Positions 9,291-17,436 of a stretch of DNA of 64,000 nt are shown here, piece after piece (the stretch's first letter is position 1; each line of letters begins with the position of its first letter). The notes under the pieces are model-generated. The model had not been told where the DNA came from. It saw only the letters and a list, made by a program, of their open reading frames with translations, and did not search any database. The translations under genes and the position numbers were made by a program. Origin of the DNA: an uncultured Candidatus Saccharibacteria bacterium (GTDB lineage: Bacteria > Patescibacteriota > Saccharimonadia > Saccharimonadales > Saccharimonadaceae). Where the stretch lies: positions 1-64,000 of the forward strand of contig CALCYQ010000003.1 in the NCBI GenBank assembly GCA_937906385.1, given 5' to 3'.

Positions 9291-11480
9291 TTAGGCTTTT
9301 TGATCGACACCTTTCATCGAGAGGCTGAGGCGACCCTTGTCATCAATTGCGTCAAGGCGAACATTGATTTCGTCGCCAACTTGCAAGGCGTCAGTGACCT
9401 TTGCGAGACGCTTCTCGCTGATTTGCGAAATATGCAACATACCATCAATACCTGGCAAAATATTCACGAAGGCGCCGAAGTCTTTGATAGTGACAACTTT
9501 GCCTTTGTAGATTTTGCCCGGTTCTGGTTCTTCGACGAGCGACTTAATCCAATTGAGAGCTTTAGTGATTTTGTCGTTATCGGCAGCAGAAACCGTGATG
9601 AGACCGTTTTCTTCGATATTAATCTCGGCACCAGTTTCGGTCGTAATCTTATTGATAGTTTCGCCGCCCTTGCCAATCACGGTACCAATCTTGTCTGGGT
9701 TAATCATCAATTTCTCAATGCGTGGAGCGTATGGGCTGAGATGGTCGCGCGGGCCAGCTAGGACACTGAGCATGTGCTCCATAATAAACATGCGACCGTT
9801 GTGGGCTTTCTTGATGGCTTCAGAAAGTACGCTAACCGGAAGGCCATGCACCTTCATATCCATTTGCAAGGCCGTGATACCTTCGGTAGTGCCAGTAACT
9901 TTAAAGTCCATATCTCCAGCGAAATCTTCGGCGTCCATGAGGTCGGTCAAGACGTATGGCTTATCGCCATCCATCATAAGACCCATTGCCACGCCAGCTA
10001 CTGGGCGCTTCAAAGGCACACCAGCATCCATCAAGGCGAGACAAGAGCTACAAGTGGCCGCCATCGAAGTGGAACCGTTCTGAGACATAATCTCGGTGAC
10101 GCTGCGAATGGCGTATGGAAAATCTTCTTCACTTGGCAAAACTGGCATCAAAGCGCGTTCAGCAAGATAGCCGTGGCCAATTTCGCGGCGGCCTGGACTG
10201 CCGAGGCGACCAACTTCGCCAACCGTATAGCTTGGCGCGTTGTAGTGGTGCATGTAGCGGCGAGTGCCGTCGGTAACTTCCATCGTATCAACGAGTTGCG
10301 CATAGCTAAGTGGAGCAAGTGTAACGATATTCATCGCCTGAGTGACACCACGCGTAAAGAGGCTTGAGCCGTGTGTGCGCGGCAAAATGCCAACTTGTGA
10401 GCTGAGCGGACGCACTTCGTCGAGTTTGCGGCCATCTGGGCGAACACCTTTTTCGATGATATTTTTACGCACATCACGCTTGACGGCGAGTTCAAAGGCT
10501 TCGCCATAATCGGCGCGGAAGTGCTCGTCGTAGAATTCAGTGCGAGTAGTCATCTTCTCTTCGTCACTCATCTTGTCGGAAATGCCACATTCTTCATCAC
10601 TGAGTTTCTGAGCAAATTCATCATGCATGGCATATTTGAGCTCGTTCAAGAGCTGACCGCGCTCAATCGTGTTTTGAGTGCGGAATTTATCGTCATCAAG
10701 TTTACCAGCCATCCAAGCGTCAACTTTGGCTTGCACTTCTTCGCTTGGCAAAATGAGCGTATACTCGAGCTCTTCGACGCCAACCTTTTCGCGAAGCTCG
10801 TTTTGGAGCTTGATTGCCGGCTGAATCATCTTGAGGCCCCATTCGAGACCGCCGATGATGACATCTTCTGGAACTTCGTTGGCGCCCGCCTCAACCATGG
10901 TAATGCCGGAATCTTTGCCAGCCACCACGAGATCAAGATCGGAAGCTTTACGCTCTTCTGGAGTTAAGAAAGCTTTATATTCGCCGTTGACGCGACCAAT
11001 ACGTAGACCGGCAATTGGACCATCGAATGGCACACCGGCAAGCATTAGCGCGCTCGAAGCGGCGATCATCGCGATGACGTCTGGACGGAAATTTGGATCC
11101 ATCGAGAGTACGGTCGTAACAGCCTGAATTTCCTGGCGATAGCCCTTTGGAAACAGCGGGCGAATTGGGCGGTCAATCAAGCGGCCAACCAAGACAGCAT
11201 TGTCAGAAGGTTTGCCTTCGCGTTTGATAAATTTGCTCGAAGAAATCTTGCCGGAGGCATAGTATTTTTCTTCGTAGTCGATTGATAGTGGGAAGAAATC
11301 TTGCATCACTGGTTTGCTGCCAACTACTACCGAGCCAAGTACGACAGTATCGCCGTAGGTGACCAAAACGGAAGAAGTGGTGCGAAAACCGACGCGATTC
11401 ACCTCAAGGCCGAGTTTGCGACCGCAAAAATCAGTCTCCACCTTGAAAGTTTTCTTTCCGCTGGGGTTAATAATATCCAT
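9291..11480 (-). CDS. pnp: Polyribonucleotide nucleotidyltransferase (PNPase)
   Basis: The 729-residue 3'-5' phosphorolytic exoribonuclease has two RNase PH-like cores (about 5-230 and 320-550), the all-alpha linker between them, a KH domain (GTVIGKGGETINKI, about 560-620) and a C-terminal S1 domain (GKVVTIKDFGAFVNILPG). The start is ATG 11480, preceded by a GAGGAAAGG Shine-Dalgarno. An in-frame extension to 11549 is rejected because it has no ribosome site. An extended -10 (TGATATAAT, minus strand, about 11572-11580) gives a leader near 90 nt, which fits the common autoregulated pnp leader, although no RNase III hairpin is obvious. Confidence 0.96.
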   Translation of the reverse strand: MDIINPSGKKTFKVETDFCGRKLGLEVNRVGFRTTSSVLVTYGDTVVLGSVVVGSKPVMQDFFPLSIDYEEKYYASGKISSSKFIKREGKPSDNAVLVGRLIDRPIRPLFPKGYRQEIQAVTTVLSMDPNFRPDVIAMIAASSALMLAGVPFDGPIAGLRIGRVNGEYKAFLTPEERKASDLDLVVAGKDSGITMVEAGANEVPEDVIIGGLEWGLKMIQPAIKLQNELREKVGVEELEYTLILPSEEVQAKVDAWMAGKLDDDKFRTQNTIERGQLLNELKYAMHDEFAQKLSDEECGISDKMSDEEKMTTRTEFYDEHFRADYGEAFELAVKRDVRKNIIEKGVRPDGRKLDEVRPLSSQVGILPRTHGSSLFTRGVTQAMNIVTLAPLSYAQLVDTMEVTDGTRRYMHHYNAPSYTVGEVGRLGSPGRREIGHGYLAERALMPVLPSEEDFPYAIRSVTEIMSQNGSTSMAATCSSCLALMDAGVPLKRPVAGVAMGLMMDGDKPYVLTDLMDAEDFAGDMDFKVTGTTEGITALQMDMKVHGLPVSVLSEAIKKAHNGRMFIMEHMLSVLAGPRDHLSPYAPRIEKLMINPDKIGTVIGKGGETINKITTETGAEINIEENGLITVSAADNDKITKALNWIKSLVEEPEPGKIYKGKVVTIKDFGAFVNILPGIDGMLHISQISEKRLAKVTDALQVGDEINVRLDAIDDKGRLSLSMKGVDQKA

Positions 11481-11614
11481 TTTTTCCTTTCCTCGAGAAA
11501 ATAATAAGTATCCATTTCGAAGAGACGCTTCGCCGCGGATATCTATCATTTTCTCGATTTATTGACTATATCTATTATATCACAGTTTACGCCCGCCCTA
11601 CCACCTATGTCGTA

Positions 11615-11643
11615 TTGACTTATTTGGCCGTTTATGCTAAAAT
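11615..11643 (+). promoter_or_regulatory. Sigma-A promoter for the 11704 gene
   Basis: TTGACT (11615-11620), a 17-nt spacer and TAAAAT (11638-11643) preceded by TGC give an extended -10. It belongs to the shared promoter type described in the findings. Confidence 0.85.
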
Positions 11644-11703
11644 AATAGGTAAGTCGACAAAGTCGGCTAGTATCCCCATATACGAGAGGAGTGTGATGTG
11701 TAA

Positions 11704-12390
11704 GTGGGAAATTTTAACGTAATCAAGGTCGATAGGACCAAAATAGTAATCTCGGGTGAATTCTCGCTCGAGAAAGCTAACAGGATGTTCGGTGAAGTTT
11801 GCAAAACCAGCCCAGCTTCGATGCAGGCAGAGTACGATGAGGACTCAGACCAAACGATTCTCAAGTTCTACCCATGCGTAATACAAGACGTAGAGTATGA
11901 CGTTGAGCACGGCAATAAGAAGAGTCTTTGTCTCGAACGCCGCATCGTGATGCTTGGCGCTATTCCGAGCTTCGTCGACATCGTGGAACAGTACTGGGTT
12001 CCAACGCACAAAACGGCAAAGAAGCAGAAATCCGCTATGCAATGGGTGGTGATGTATCCGCCAAAACGTATTTCAATGCCATATGGCAAATACGGTACCG
12101 AGCTCGGCTTTATCGTGGACTTTCGCTGCGAACGCACCGATATCAGTGAGGCGCTCGATACGGCCGCGCAAATTATGAGCGAAAAGCTTCGCCTAATCGT
12201 ACAGGACGTCAATCCGAGCTTAATGCTGTCTGCCCGCTTGTTAGATGAAATCTCTATGGAGATGGCTGAACGTCTACACAAGCTAGAAGACGACGAGACT
12301 ACCGAACGCATGACCAAGATGGGGCTGCGCAGATTCGATACGGATGATTTAATCTTCGGCAGCAATTCTTGCGGCGCAAGCACGCGCTAA
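11704..12390 (+). CDS. Hypothetical protein of 228 aa, GTG start
   Basis: I do not recognise this protein. It is soluble, without signal peptide or membrane segments, and mixed alpha/beta in composition. It has an N-terminal strand-rich part and a C-terminal helical part rich in Glu, Met and Leu (about 155-205). The only start in frame is GTG 11704, because TAA lies directly before it. AGGAG at 11687-11691 is 12 nt away, which is long. An 8-codon ORF (ATG 11696) with better spacing overlaps the start in another frame and may act in coupling. It is a single-gene unit with its own consensus promoter and a GC-rich terminator, placed between the pnp and rpsO genes on the other strand. Confidence 0.75.
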   Translation: MGNFNVIKVDRTKIVISGEFSLEKANRMFGEVCKTSPASMQAEYDEDSDQTILKFYPCVIQDVEYDVEHGNKKSLCLERRIVMLGAIPSFVDIVEQYWVPTHKTAKKQKSAMQWVVMYPPKRISMPYGKYGTELGFIVDFRCERTDISEALDTAAQIMSEKLRLIVQDVNPSLMLSARLLDEISMEMAERLHKLEDDETTERMTKMGLRRFDTDDLIFGSNSCGASTR

Positions 12391-12420
12391 ATCCTTCGAC
12401 CCTGAGTTTATCTATTATGA

Positions 12421-12454
12421 GCCCGGCATCTCCTCTAGTCGCCGGGCCCTTTTT
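12421..12454 (+). terminator. Terminator of the 11704 gene
   Basis: GCCCGGC and GCCGGGC pair across a 13-nt loop, followed by CC and five T. Confidence 0.85.
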
Positions 12455-12464
12455 AATGCCATAA

Positions 12465-12493
12465 AAAATTCGCCTCGTACTGAGGCGAATTTT
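12465..12493 (-). terminator. Terminator of rpsO
   Basis: A 12-bp stem (AAAATTCGCCTC with its complement) has a 5-nt loop and a T run on the minus strand. It faces the neighbouring plus-strand terminator. Confidence 0.85.
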
Positions 12494-12501
12494 GATGATG
12501 C

Positions 12502-12768
12502 TTATTTGCGAAGACCAAGCTTAGAAACGGTAGCTTTATAGGTCTCGAAATCGGTGCGTTCAAGATATTTCAAGAGCTTTTTGCGCTGACCAACCATTTG
12601 GATGAGGCCACGCTTTGCCATGAAATCATGCTTGTTAGCCTTGACATGCTCGGTAACTTCCTTAATGCGCTCGGTCAAAATAGCAACCTGAACCTCTGGA
12701 GAGCCGACATCTTTGTCGCCACGGGCAAGCTTCTTGATAGCTTTAGCTTTGTTATCTTTAGTAATCAT
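12502..12768 (-). CDS. rpsO: 30S ribosomal protein S15
   Basis: The 88-residue protein has the usual S15 length and motifs: GSPEVQVAILTERI in the N-terminal half, then KHDFMAKRGLIQMVGQRKKLLKYL, which binds the 16S rRNA central domain. A TGATAAAAT extended -10 (12778-12783) ends 9 nt before ATG 12768 and no Shine-Dalgarno is present, so the leader is at most a few nucleotides. In many bacteria rpsO precedes pnp; here they are close but separated by the inserted plus-strand gene at 11704-12390. Confidence 0.97.
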   Translation of the reverse strand: MITKDNKAKAIKKLARGDKDVGSPEVQVAILTERIKEVTEHVKANKHDFMAKRGLIQMVGQRKKLLKYLERTDFETYKATVSKLGLRK

Positions 12769-12807
12769 ATTGGGTTGATTTTATCATAATTAGAGGTGGA
12801 ACGCAAG

Positions 12808-14169
12808 TTATTTGTTATTCATATACTTTACGAGCGCGGAACGAAGGTCCTTGACTGGCAGCACGAACTTGTCTTTGATGGTGGCTGGCGCGATGGCGTG
12901 ATCAAAGCCAAGCTTTTTCGCCTCAGCAATGCGGCGATCCGGCGCAATGACACTGCGAATTTCCCCGCCAAGTCCAACTTCACCAAAGACAACAATCTTG
13001 TCGTTGAGCTTCCGTCCGGCTGCGGCGCTAGCAATCGCCATACAAATCGCGAGGTCGGCCGCGGAATCATTGAGGCGCAGACCGCCAACGACATTAATGA
13101 AAATATCTTTATCTTGCAAGCTGAGCTTAGTGCGTTTTTCGAGCACAGCAATCAAAATATTGAGGCGATTTAAGTCAAAGCCAGACGCCGTACGTTTTGG
13201 GTAGCCGAAATTTGTAGGATTTACTAGGGCTTGTATTTCCACGAGAAGCGGGCGCGTCCCCTCGATGGTGGCCATAATAATACTACCGTCGGTATTCTGA
13301 CGCTCAGAAAGGAGCGCTTCGGACGGATTTTTAACCTCTTTTAGGCCTTTGTCGGCCATCTCGAAAATCGCCACCTCCGTCGTAGAGCCGAAGCGGTTCT
13401 TAACGGCGCGCACGGTCTTGAAGCCGCCATAGCGATCGCCCTCAAAATTACACACCACGTCCACGAGATGCTCGAGTACTTTCGGGCCAGCTAGCGTGCC
13501 TTCTTTGGTAACATGACCAACAATTACCACCGCCGTGCCACTCGCCTTTGCGGCGCGAATAATTAGATTGCCGCAGTTACTTACTTGGCTTACCGTGCCT
13601 GGCGCAGAGCTAATTTCGGCGAGACTAAGTGTCTGGATTGAGTCAACGATCACTAAATCATAACCACCCTCTTCGATAGTTTTTGCAATGTCATTACCGG
13701 AGGCGGAACTAGCAAAATGTAGCAAATCGGACGTAGCACCAAGGCGCACGGCGCGCAGCTTGACTTGACCAGCCGACTCCTCGCCAGAAACATATAACAC
13801 CTTATGCCCAGCCGCCGAAACGTGTGCGCAAATCTGCATGAGGAGCGTAGACTTACCGATGCCTGGCTGGCCAGCTAGTAGGCTCACCGAGCCGAGCAAA
13901 ATCCCACCGCCGAGCACGGTGTCTAAATCGGCGAAACCAGTGCCAAGACGGCTACCCGAATCGGAAGGCTCAATAGTATTAATAGAGACGGCTTGTAGTT
14001 TTTTGCCAGAAACTGCACCTTTCGCGAGCGCAGACTTCGCCTCAGCCTCTGTCGGCGCCACTTGCTCAAGTAAAGAATTCCATTCGCCGCAATTTTCGCA
14101 ACGGCCAGCCCATTTCGCGAAGCTACTTCCGCAATTTTGACAGACAAACCTAGATTTTACCTTCACCAT
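12808..14169 (-). CDS. radA: DNA repair protein RadA
   Basis: The 453-residue protein has an N-terminal C4 zinc finger (CQNCG...CENCG, residues 10-30), a RecA-like ATPase with Walker A GQPGIGKST (about 105), the RadA-specific KNRFG motif (about 258) and a C-terminal Lon-protease-like domain (about 290-453). RadA is a branch-migration helicase in recombination. The start at ATG 14169 has no Shine-Dalgarno. A TAAACT-like -10 ends 8 nt upstream, so the message may be leaderless. Confidence 0.96.
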   Translation of the reverse strand: MVKVKSRFVCQNCGSSFAKWAGRCENCGEWNSLLEQVAPTEAEAKSALAKGAVSGKKLQAVSINTIEPSDSGSRLGTGFADLDTVLGGGILLGSVSLLAGQPGIGKSTLLMQICAHVSAAGHKVLYVSGEESAGQVKLRAVRLGATSDLLHFASSASGNDIAKTIEEGGYDLVIVDSIQTLSLAEISSAPGTVSQVSNCGNLIIRAAKASGTAVVIVGHVTKEGTLAGPKVLEHLVDVVCNFEGDRYGGFKTVRAVKNRFGSTTEVAIFEMADKGLKEVKNPSEALLSERQNTDGSIIMATIEGTRPLLVEIQALVNPTNFGYPKRTASGFDLNRLNILIAVLEKRTKLSLQDKDIFINVVGGLRLNDSAADLAICMAIASAAAGRKLNDKIVVFGEVGLGGEIRSVIAPDRRIAEAKKLGFDHAIAPATIKDKFVLPVKDLRSALVKYMNNK

Positions 14170-14252
14170 ATATTTCTAGTTTAACACGCTAATTTTAAGG
14201 TAAAAGCATAAGCTTGTTATATTTGCGAACTGGCAAGAATACACCTCCGATA

Positions 14253-14281
14253 TTGACTTATTTATCCGTTTATGCTATAAT
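14253..14281 (+). promoter_or_regulatory. Sigma-A promoter for the alarmone synthetase gene
   Basis: TTGACT (14253-14258), a 17-nt spacer and TATAAT (14276-14281) with an upstream TGC form a near-perfect promoter. The leader is about 45 nt and ends in GGGGAGGG. Confidence 0.9.
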
Positions 14282-14333
14282 TAAAGGGTTGGCACTTACC
14301 AAAGCATTTTTATCCATCAAGGGGAGGGATCAG

Positions 14334-14942
14334 ATGGAAAACTTTACCAAAGAAGAATATAGTCAATATGCTGCACTGTGCGAATGCGGTCTGCGCATCG
14401 TACTTACTCGCATCGAGAATCTGCGCCAGGAAGCGGAGATTTTCTCCGCCGAGCGTAACCCGTTCTACGATATTCAGACTCGCATCAAAACCTATGAGTC
14501 TGCCGTGAACAAATGCCTCGACCGTGGTACAGCCTGCGACATAAAAGCGCTCAAGAAGCTGCACGATATCGCCGGCGTCCGCATCATTACCTTATATAAG
14601 GACGACGTTTACAGCATCCGCGACGCATTAGTGCGTCAGCCGTCAATCGAGGTTCTCGAGGAACGCGACTACATCGCCAATCCGAAGCCGAACGGCTACC
14701 GCAGCTTGCACTTGATTATCTCTGTACACGTCTACTTTAGCGGCACGACCAGATCTGTGCCCGTAGAGGTACAAATCCGTACCCAGGCGATGAATCTGTG
14801 GGCCAGCGTTGAACATAATGTCAAGTACAAGAACGATGCGCCGAGCGATGAAGCGCCGGAAATGTTCGCCCGAATCGCGGGTATCCTCGAAGAATTCGAC
14901 GAAAATGCCATGCGCCTGAGAGATAACAACCCCTGCAACTAG
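14334..14942 (+). CDS. Small alarmone synthetase, RelA/SpoT domain only
   Basis: The 202-residue protein is a stand-alone (p)ppGpp synthetase of the RelQ/RelP size class. It lacks the HD hydrolase, TGS and ACT domains. The RelA_SpoT motifs are in order: DIAGVRII with the Mg-binding Asp (about 78-85), NPKPNGYRSLH (about 117-127, the G-loop Tyr), VEVQIRT and WASVEHNVKYK (about 145-170). It should transfer pyrophosphate from ATP to GDP or GTP during stress. The start is ATG 14334 with GGGGAGGG 5-6 nt upstream; the longer frame from 14214 spans the promoter and is wrong. It has its own promoter and terminator, so expression level rather than an allosteric domain may be the main control. Confidence 0.9.
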   Translation: MENFTKEEYSQYAALCECGLRIVLTRIENLRQEAEIFSAERNPFYDIQTRIKTYESAVNKCLDRGTACDIKALKKLHDIAGVRIITLYKDDVYSIRDALVRQPSIEVLEERDYIANPKPNGYRSLHLIISVHVYFSGTTRSVPVEVQIRTQAMNLWASVEHNVKYKNDAPSDEAPEMFARIAGILEEFDENAMRLRDNNPCN

Positions 14943-14959
14943 CTGACTTTATTCTGAGC

Positions 14960-14985
14960 GCCGCCCCTCCGGGGGCGGCTTTCTT
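14960..14985 (+). terminator. Terminator of the alarmone synthetase gene
   Basis: A GC-only stem GCCGCCCC/GGGGCGGC with a short loop is followed by TTTCTT. The same 20-nt hairpin recurs exactly at 58272-58291. Confidence 0.9.
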
Positions 14986-14986
14986 A

Positions 14987-15015
14987 TTGACATTTTTAAG
15001 CATATGTGGTATAAT
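14987..15015 (+). promoter_or_regulatory. Sigma-A promoter for the lipoprotein gene
   Basis: TTGACA (14987-14992), a 17-nt spacer and TATAAT (15010-15015) are present. The -35 overlaps the tail of the preceding terminator. Confidence 0.88.
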
Positions 15016-15021
15016 CAAAGT

Positions 15022-15096
15022 ATTGCATAGTTGCAAAGTTCCTTAAGATTCATCCGGAGAATAAGACGGAACTTTTTCGCAACTTTGAAGGAGGTG
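15022..15096 (+). promoter_or_regulatory. Structured 5' leader of the lipoprotein gene
   Basis: Between transcript start and ribosome site, GTTGC and AAAGTTCC (about 15029-15043) can pair with GGAACTTT and GCAAC (about 15067-15083), with an inner ATTC/GAAT pair. The right arm is followed by TTTT. CAAAGTT can instead pair with AACTTTG next to the Shine-Dalgarno (15079-15087), so two exclusive folds are possible. No known riboswitch class is recognised. Confidence 0.45.
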
Positions 15097-15101
15097 TTGT
15101 G

Positions 15102-15752
15102 ATGGGAAAAAAATTTCCATTTTTGATTCTAGCCGTAATCGCTTGCTTTATCGCAGTGGGTTGCGGTAGAAGGGAGAGTTCTGAGGCGCTCGTAAACGTC
15201 GCCGCTGAACCCGAAATAGCACCACAGAGTACTGCAGAAAAAGAAGATAAGACTGCTCAGCTTAAAGAAATGAGTTTCCAAAATTTCGATGGCAAAACGA
15301 TGGACGACATCCTTGCCGACAGAGACGACGAATACATCGTCGACTTCGACAAATTCTTTAACTTAGCAGGCTTAAGCTACGATTTCGTTGGCGACGACAT
15401 CGTCGTTACCCCAATTGAATACAACGCAGAGGCGGACTTCGCCGTACAGATTCATCTGTTTAATAATTCGCCTTACTTAATCGTGGGCGGAAGCACGACC
15501 GGCAAAGGTAGCAACGCAGATGGAACTTGGCGCGAGAGTCATAATCACGAATCCGCAACTGATTTCATTTTCGGCGCTACTCTTGGTAGCAAAGAATTTT
15601 TAATCGGTGCCGACGAATTGGATTACCTTTGGCGAGAAATACGCGTACTAACCGCACCAGAAAATAAGGTCGAGGTCGTAAATGCAGCTGTAGATGCCGA
15701 ATTGGCATCATATTACGAACTCCCTGACGATTTTATTTTTCCGGAAGAATAA
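15102..15752 (+). CDS. Putative lipoprotein of 216 aa
   Basis: The protein begins with a short basic N-terminus, a hydrophobic helix and a cysteine in the context IAVGC (about residue 20), which resembles a lipobox. The mature part starts with a low-complexity acidic and Ser/Glu-rich linker (about 22-55), then a folded acidic domain with repeated Asp/Glu-rich loops (DDILADRDDEYIVDFD). It is predicted to be lipid-anchored on the outer face; no enzyme motif is recognised. ATG 15102 is chosen because AAGGAGGTG ends 5-6 nt upstream; the GTG at 15099 falls too close. It converges on clpP across a shared terminator. Confidence 0.75.
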   Translation: MGKKFPFLILAVIACFIAVGCGRRESSEALVNVAAEPEIAPQSTAEKEDKTAQLKEMSFQNFDGKTMDDILADRDDEYIVDFDKFFNLAGLSYDFVGDDIVVTPIEYNAEADFAVQIHLFNNSPYLIVGGSTTGKGSNADGTWRESHNHESATDFIFGATLGSKEFLIGADELDYLWREIRVLTAPENKVEVVNAAVDAELASYYELPDDFIFPEE

Positions 15753-15790
15753 AAAATACCCCCGAGGGACCGGACCCGCGGGGGTTTTCT
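15751..15790. terminator. Bidirectional terminator between the lipoprotein gene and clpP
   Basis: ACCCCCG (15758-15764) pairs with CGGGGGT (15779-15785). A runs on the left and T runs on the right allow termination in both directions. Confidence 0.85.
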
Positions 15791-15796
15791 CATGCT

Positions 15797-16387
15797 TTAT
15801 TTTTCGATGACTTCGTCGATAATGCCGTAATCCTTGGCTTCCCCGGCGGACATCCAATTGTCACGATCCATATCTTTTTCGACTTGAGAAAGAGATTTTC
15901 CGGTGTTCTTAGCAAAGATTTCCGCAAGGCGCTTCTTGAGGAAGATACCTTCTTTGAGAGCGATTTCCTGGTCAGTAATCTTACCTTCTGTGCCAGAGCT
16001 TGGCTGATGAATCATGATGCGGGCGTTCGGCAAGGCAAAGCGCTTCCCTTTTGCGCCGGCCGAAAGCAACATGGCGCCCATCGAAGCCTGCAAGCCGATG
16101 CCGATAGTTTGCACATCTGGCTCAATATAGTTCATCGTATCGATAATCGCGAGACCATCATAAACCGAACCGCCAGGCGAATTGATATAGAGCTTAATAT
16201 CCTTCTTCGGATCTTCATACGCAAGATGTAAAAGCTGCGCAATCACGATGTTGGCAGTCTCTGGCGTGACCTGGTCGCCCAAGAAGACCACGCGTTCTTT
16301 TAAAAGACGAGAATAAATATCATAAGCCCGCTCGCCGCGATTAGTTTCTTCAACAACAGTTGGCACTAAATAATCTTTCATGTTCAC
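15797..16387 (-). CDS. clpP: ATP-dependent Clp protease proteolytic subunit
   Basis: The 196-residue serine peptidase is full length. The catalytic Ser is in GLQASMGAMLL (about residue 100), the His in IMIHQPSSG (about 125) and the Asp in the C-terminal third. It forms the tetradecameric chamber fed by ClpC/ClpX. AAGGAG lies 7 nt upstream of ATG 16387. Its promoter (TTGACT with TACAAT, 17-nt spacer) is embedded in a perfect CIRCE operator at 16412-16438, so it should be repressed by HrcA and induced by heat. Confidence 0.97.
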   Translation of the reverse strand: MNMKDYLVPTVVEETNRGERAYDIYSRLLKERVVFLGDQVTPETANIVIAQLLHLAYEDPKKDIKLYINSPGGSVYDGLAIIDTMNYIEPDVQTIGIGLQASMGAMLLSAGAKGKRFALPNARIMIHQPSSGTEGKITDQEIALKEGIFLKKRLAEIFAKNTGKSLSQVEKDMDRDNWMSAGEAKDYGIIDEVIEK

Positions 16388-16400
16388 TCCTTATGTTTCT

Positions 16401-16438
16401 ATTGTAGACAATTAGCACTCGCAAGTCAAGAGTGCTAA
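16401..16438 (-). promoter_or_regulatory. CIRCE operator over the clpP promoter
   Basis: TTAGCACTC (16412-16420), a 9-nt spacer and GAGTGCTAA (16430-16438) match the HrcA operator perfectly. On the minus strand the spacer itself supplies the -35 box TTGACT (16424-16429). The -10 box TACAAT (16401-16406) follows after 17 nt. Confidence 0.95.
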
Positions 16439-17422
16439 TTATAAATTACCCGGCTTGGTTACGCGACTATTAACACTATCATAAAGTTGGTTCGACCGCG
16501 TAATGTTTTGGTTATATTCGTTAATATATTCGTTAATCTCATCAGTGAGTTTAATGAGTGCATCATAATCCTTTTGCAAAGCGTCGCGGCGAGCCAGTAG
16601 CGCGTTACGCTCGAGATTAAATTGGTATTCGCTCGAGAAGCCGCCGGCGGCATTTTTAGCGTTAAAGGCATCGATGTCGCTATTAAGCTGATTGAAATTA
16701 TTAAGATAAGTCTCTGTGTCGAGATCTAATTTAGCTTGTTTGCCTTTAATGATGGTATCGAGCTCGGCGTTGCGCGCTTGGATGGCGCTAAATTTCTCAT
16801 AATATTGCTCGAAATAGGCGTAGATTTTTTGTTGATTCGTAAAATATTTGACGTAATGCTTTTTAAGCGCGCTCGGATACTTGCTTGGCGGAATTTCGGT
16901 GCCGATAACCGAATGCAGCTCGTCGAGCTCGGAATCTTTGTCATAATTTTCCATATGCGCCTTGAGCGATGTGGAGTTTTCTAAATAGACGTTCTGCAAA
17001 TCATCAGTAATGTCTTGGCGCTCGCTCTCACTCATGCGTGCCCAGACCGCATGAAGTAATTCGTGCGCCGCCACGGCTTGCTTGATGCCGGCGAGCTCAG
17101 AATTTTGGACGTCGTAAATGAAAATGCTATTCATATAATAACAGCCAAGCGTAGCTGAATCGGCATTGCCTGGGCAGTTATTATTGAAAACGTCGGCGGA
17201 CTGGATTTCTGGGCGCGAAGCCATCATAATGCGTTTGCCCACCCCAGTTAAATCTAAGTCATTAATCACGCTAGCCATTTCCGTAGTCGGTTCGTAGCCG
17301 ATGGCCATAATATAATCGGAAATTGTCGTGTGATAAACAAATCCTACAGCAGCAATCGCAATAATAACAATCGTACTAATGATTTTTCCGACGTTCGATT
17401 TTTTCTTTGGCTCTGGATTCAC
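16439..17422 (-). CDS. Membrane-anchored zincin-like protein with HELLH motif
   Basis: The 327-residue protein has one N-terminal membrane helix (about 12-32), an extracytoplasmic domain with AAHELLHAVW (about 118-127), and a long Gln/Asn/Leu-rich coiled coil (about 200-315). HELLH fits the HExxH zinc-peptidase motif, and nearby Glu residues could give the third ligand. Two Cys residues around 84 and 92 could form a disulfide. It lies 14 nt behind clpC. GTG 17422 is the start, and a TATACT box 6 nt upstream could give an extra leaderless transcript. The clpP CIRCE abuts its stop codon. Peptidase activity is inferred only from the motif. Confidence 0.75.
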   Translation of the reverse strand: MNPEPKKKSNVGKIISTIVIIAIAAVGFVYHTTISDYIMAIGYEPTTEMASVINDLDLTGVGKRIMMASRPEIQSADVFNNNCPGNADSATLGCYYMNSIFIYDVQNSELAGIKQAVAAHELLHAVWARMSESERQDITDDLQNVYLENSTSLKAHMENYDKDSELDELHSVIGTEIPPSKYPSALKKHYVKYFTNQQKIYAYFEQYYEKFSAIQARNAELDTIIKGKQAKLDLDTETYLNNFNQLNSDIDAFNAKNAAGGFSSEYQFNLERNALLARRDALQKDYDALIKLTDEINEYINEYNQNITRSNQLYDSVNSRVTKPGNL

Positions 17423-17436
17423 AATTTAAGTATAAC

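Noticed and set aside
11481..11549. N-terminal extension of PNPase by 23 residues
   Set aside because: There is no ribosome site, and the internal ATG 11480 has a strong one and starts at the family's usual point.
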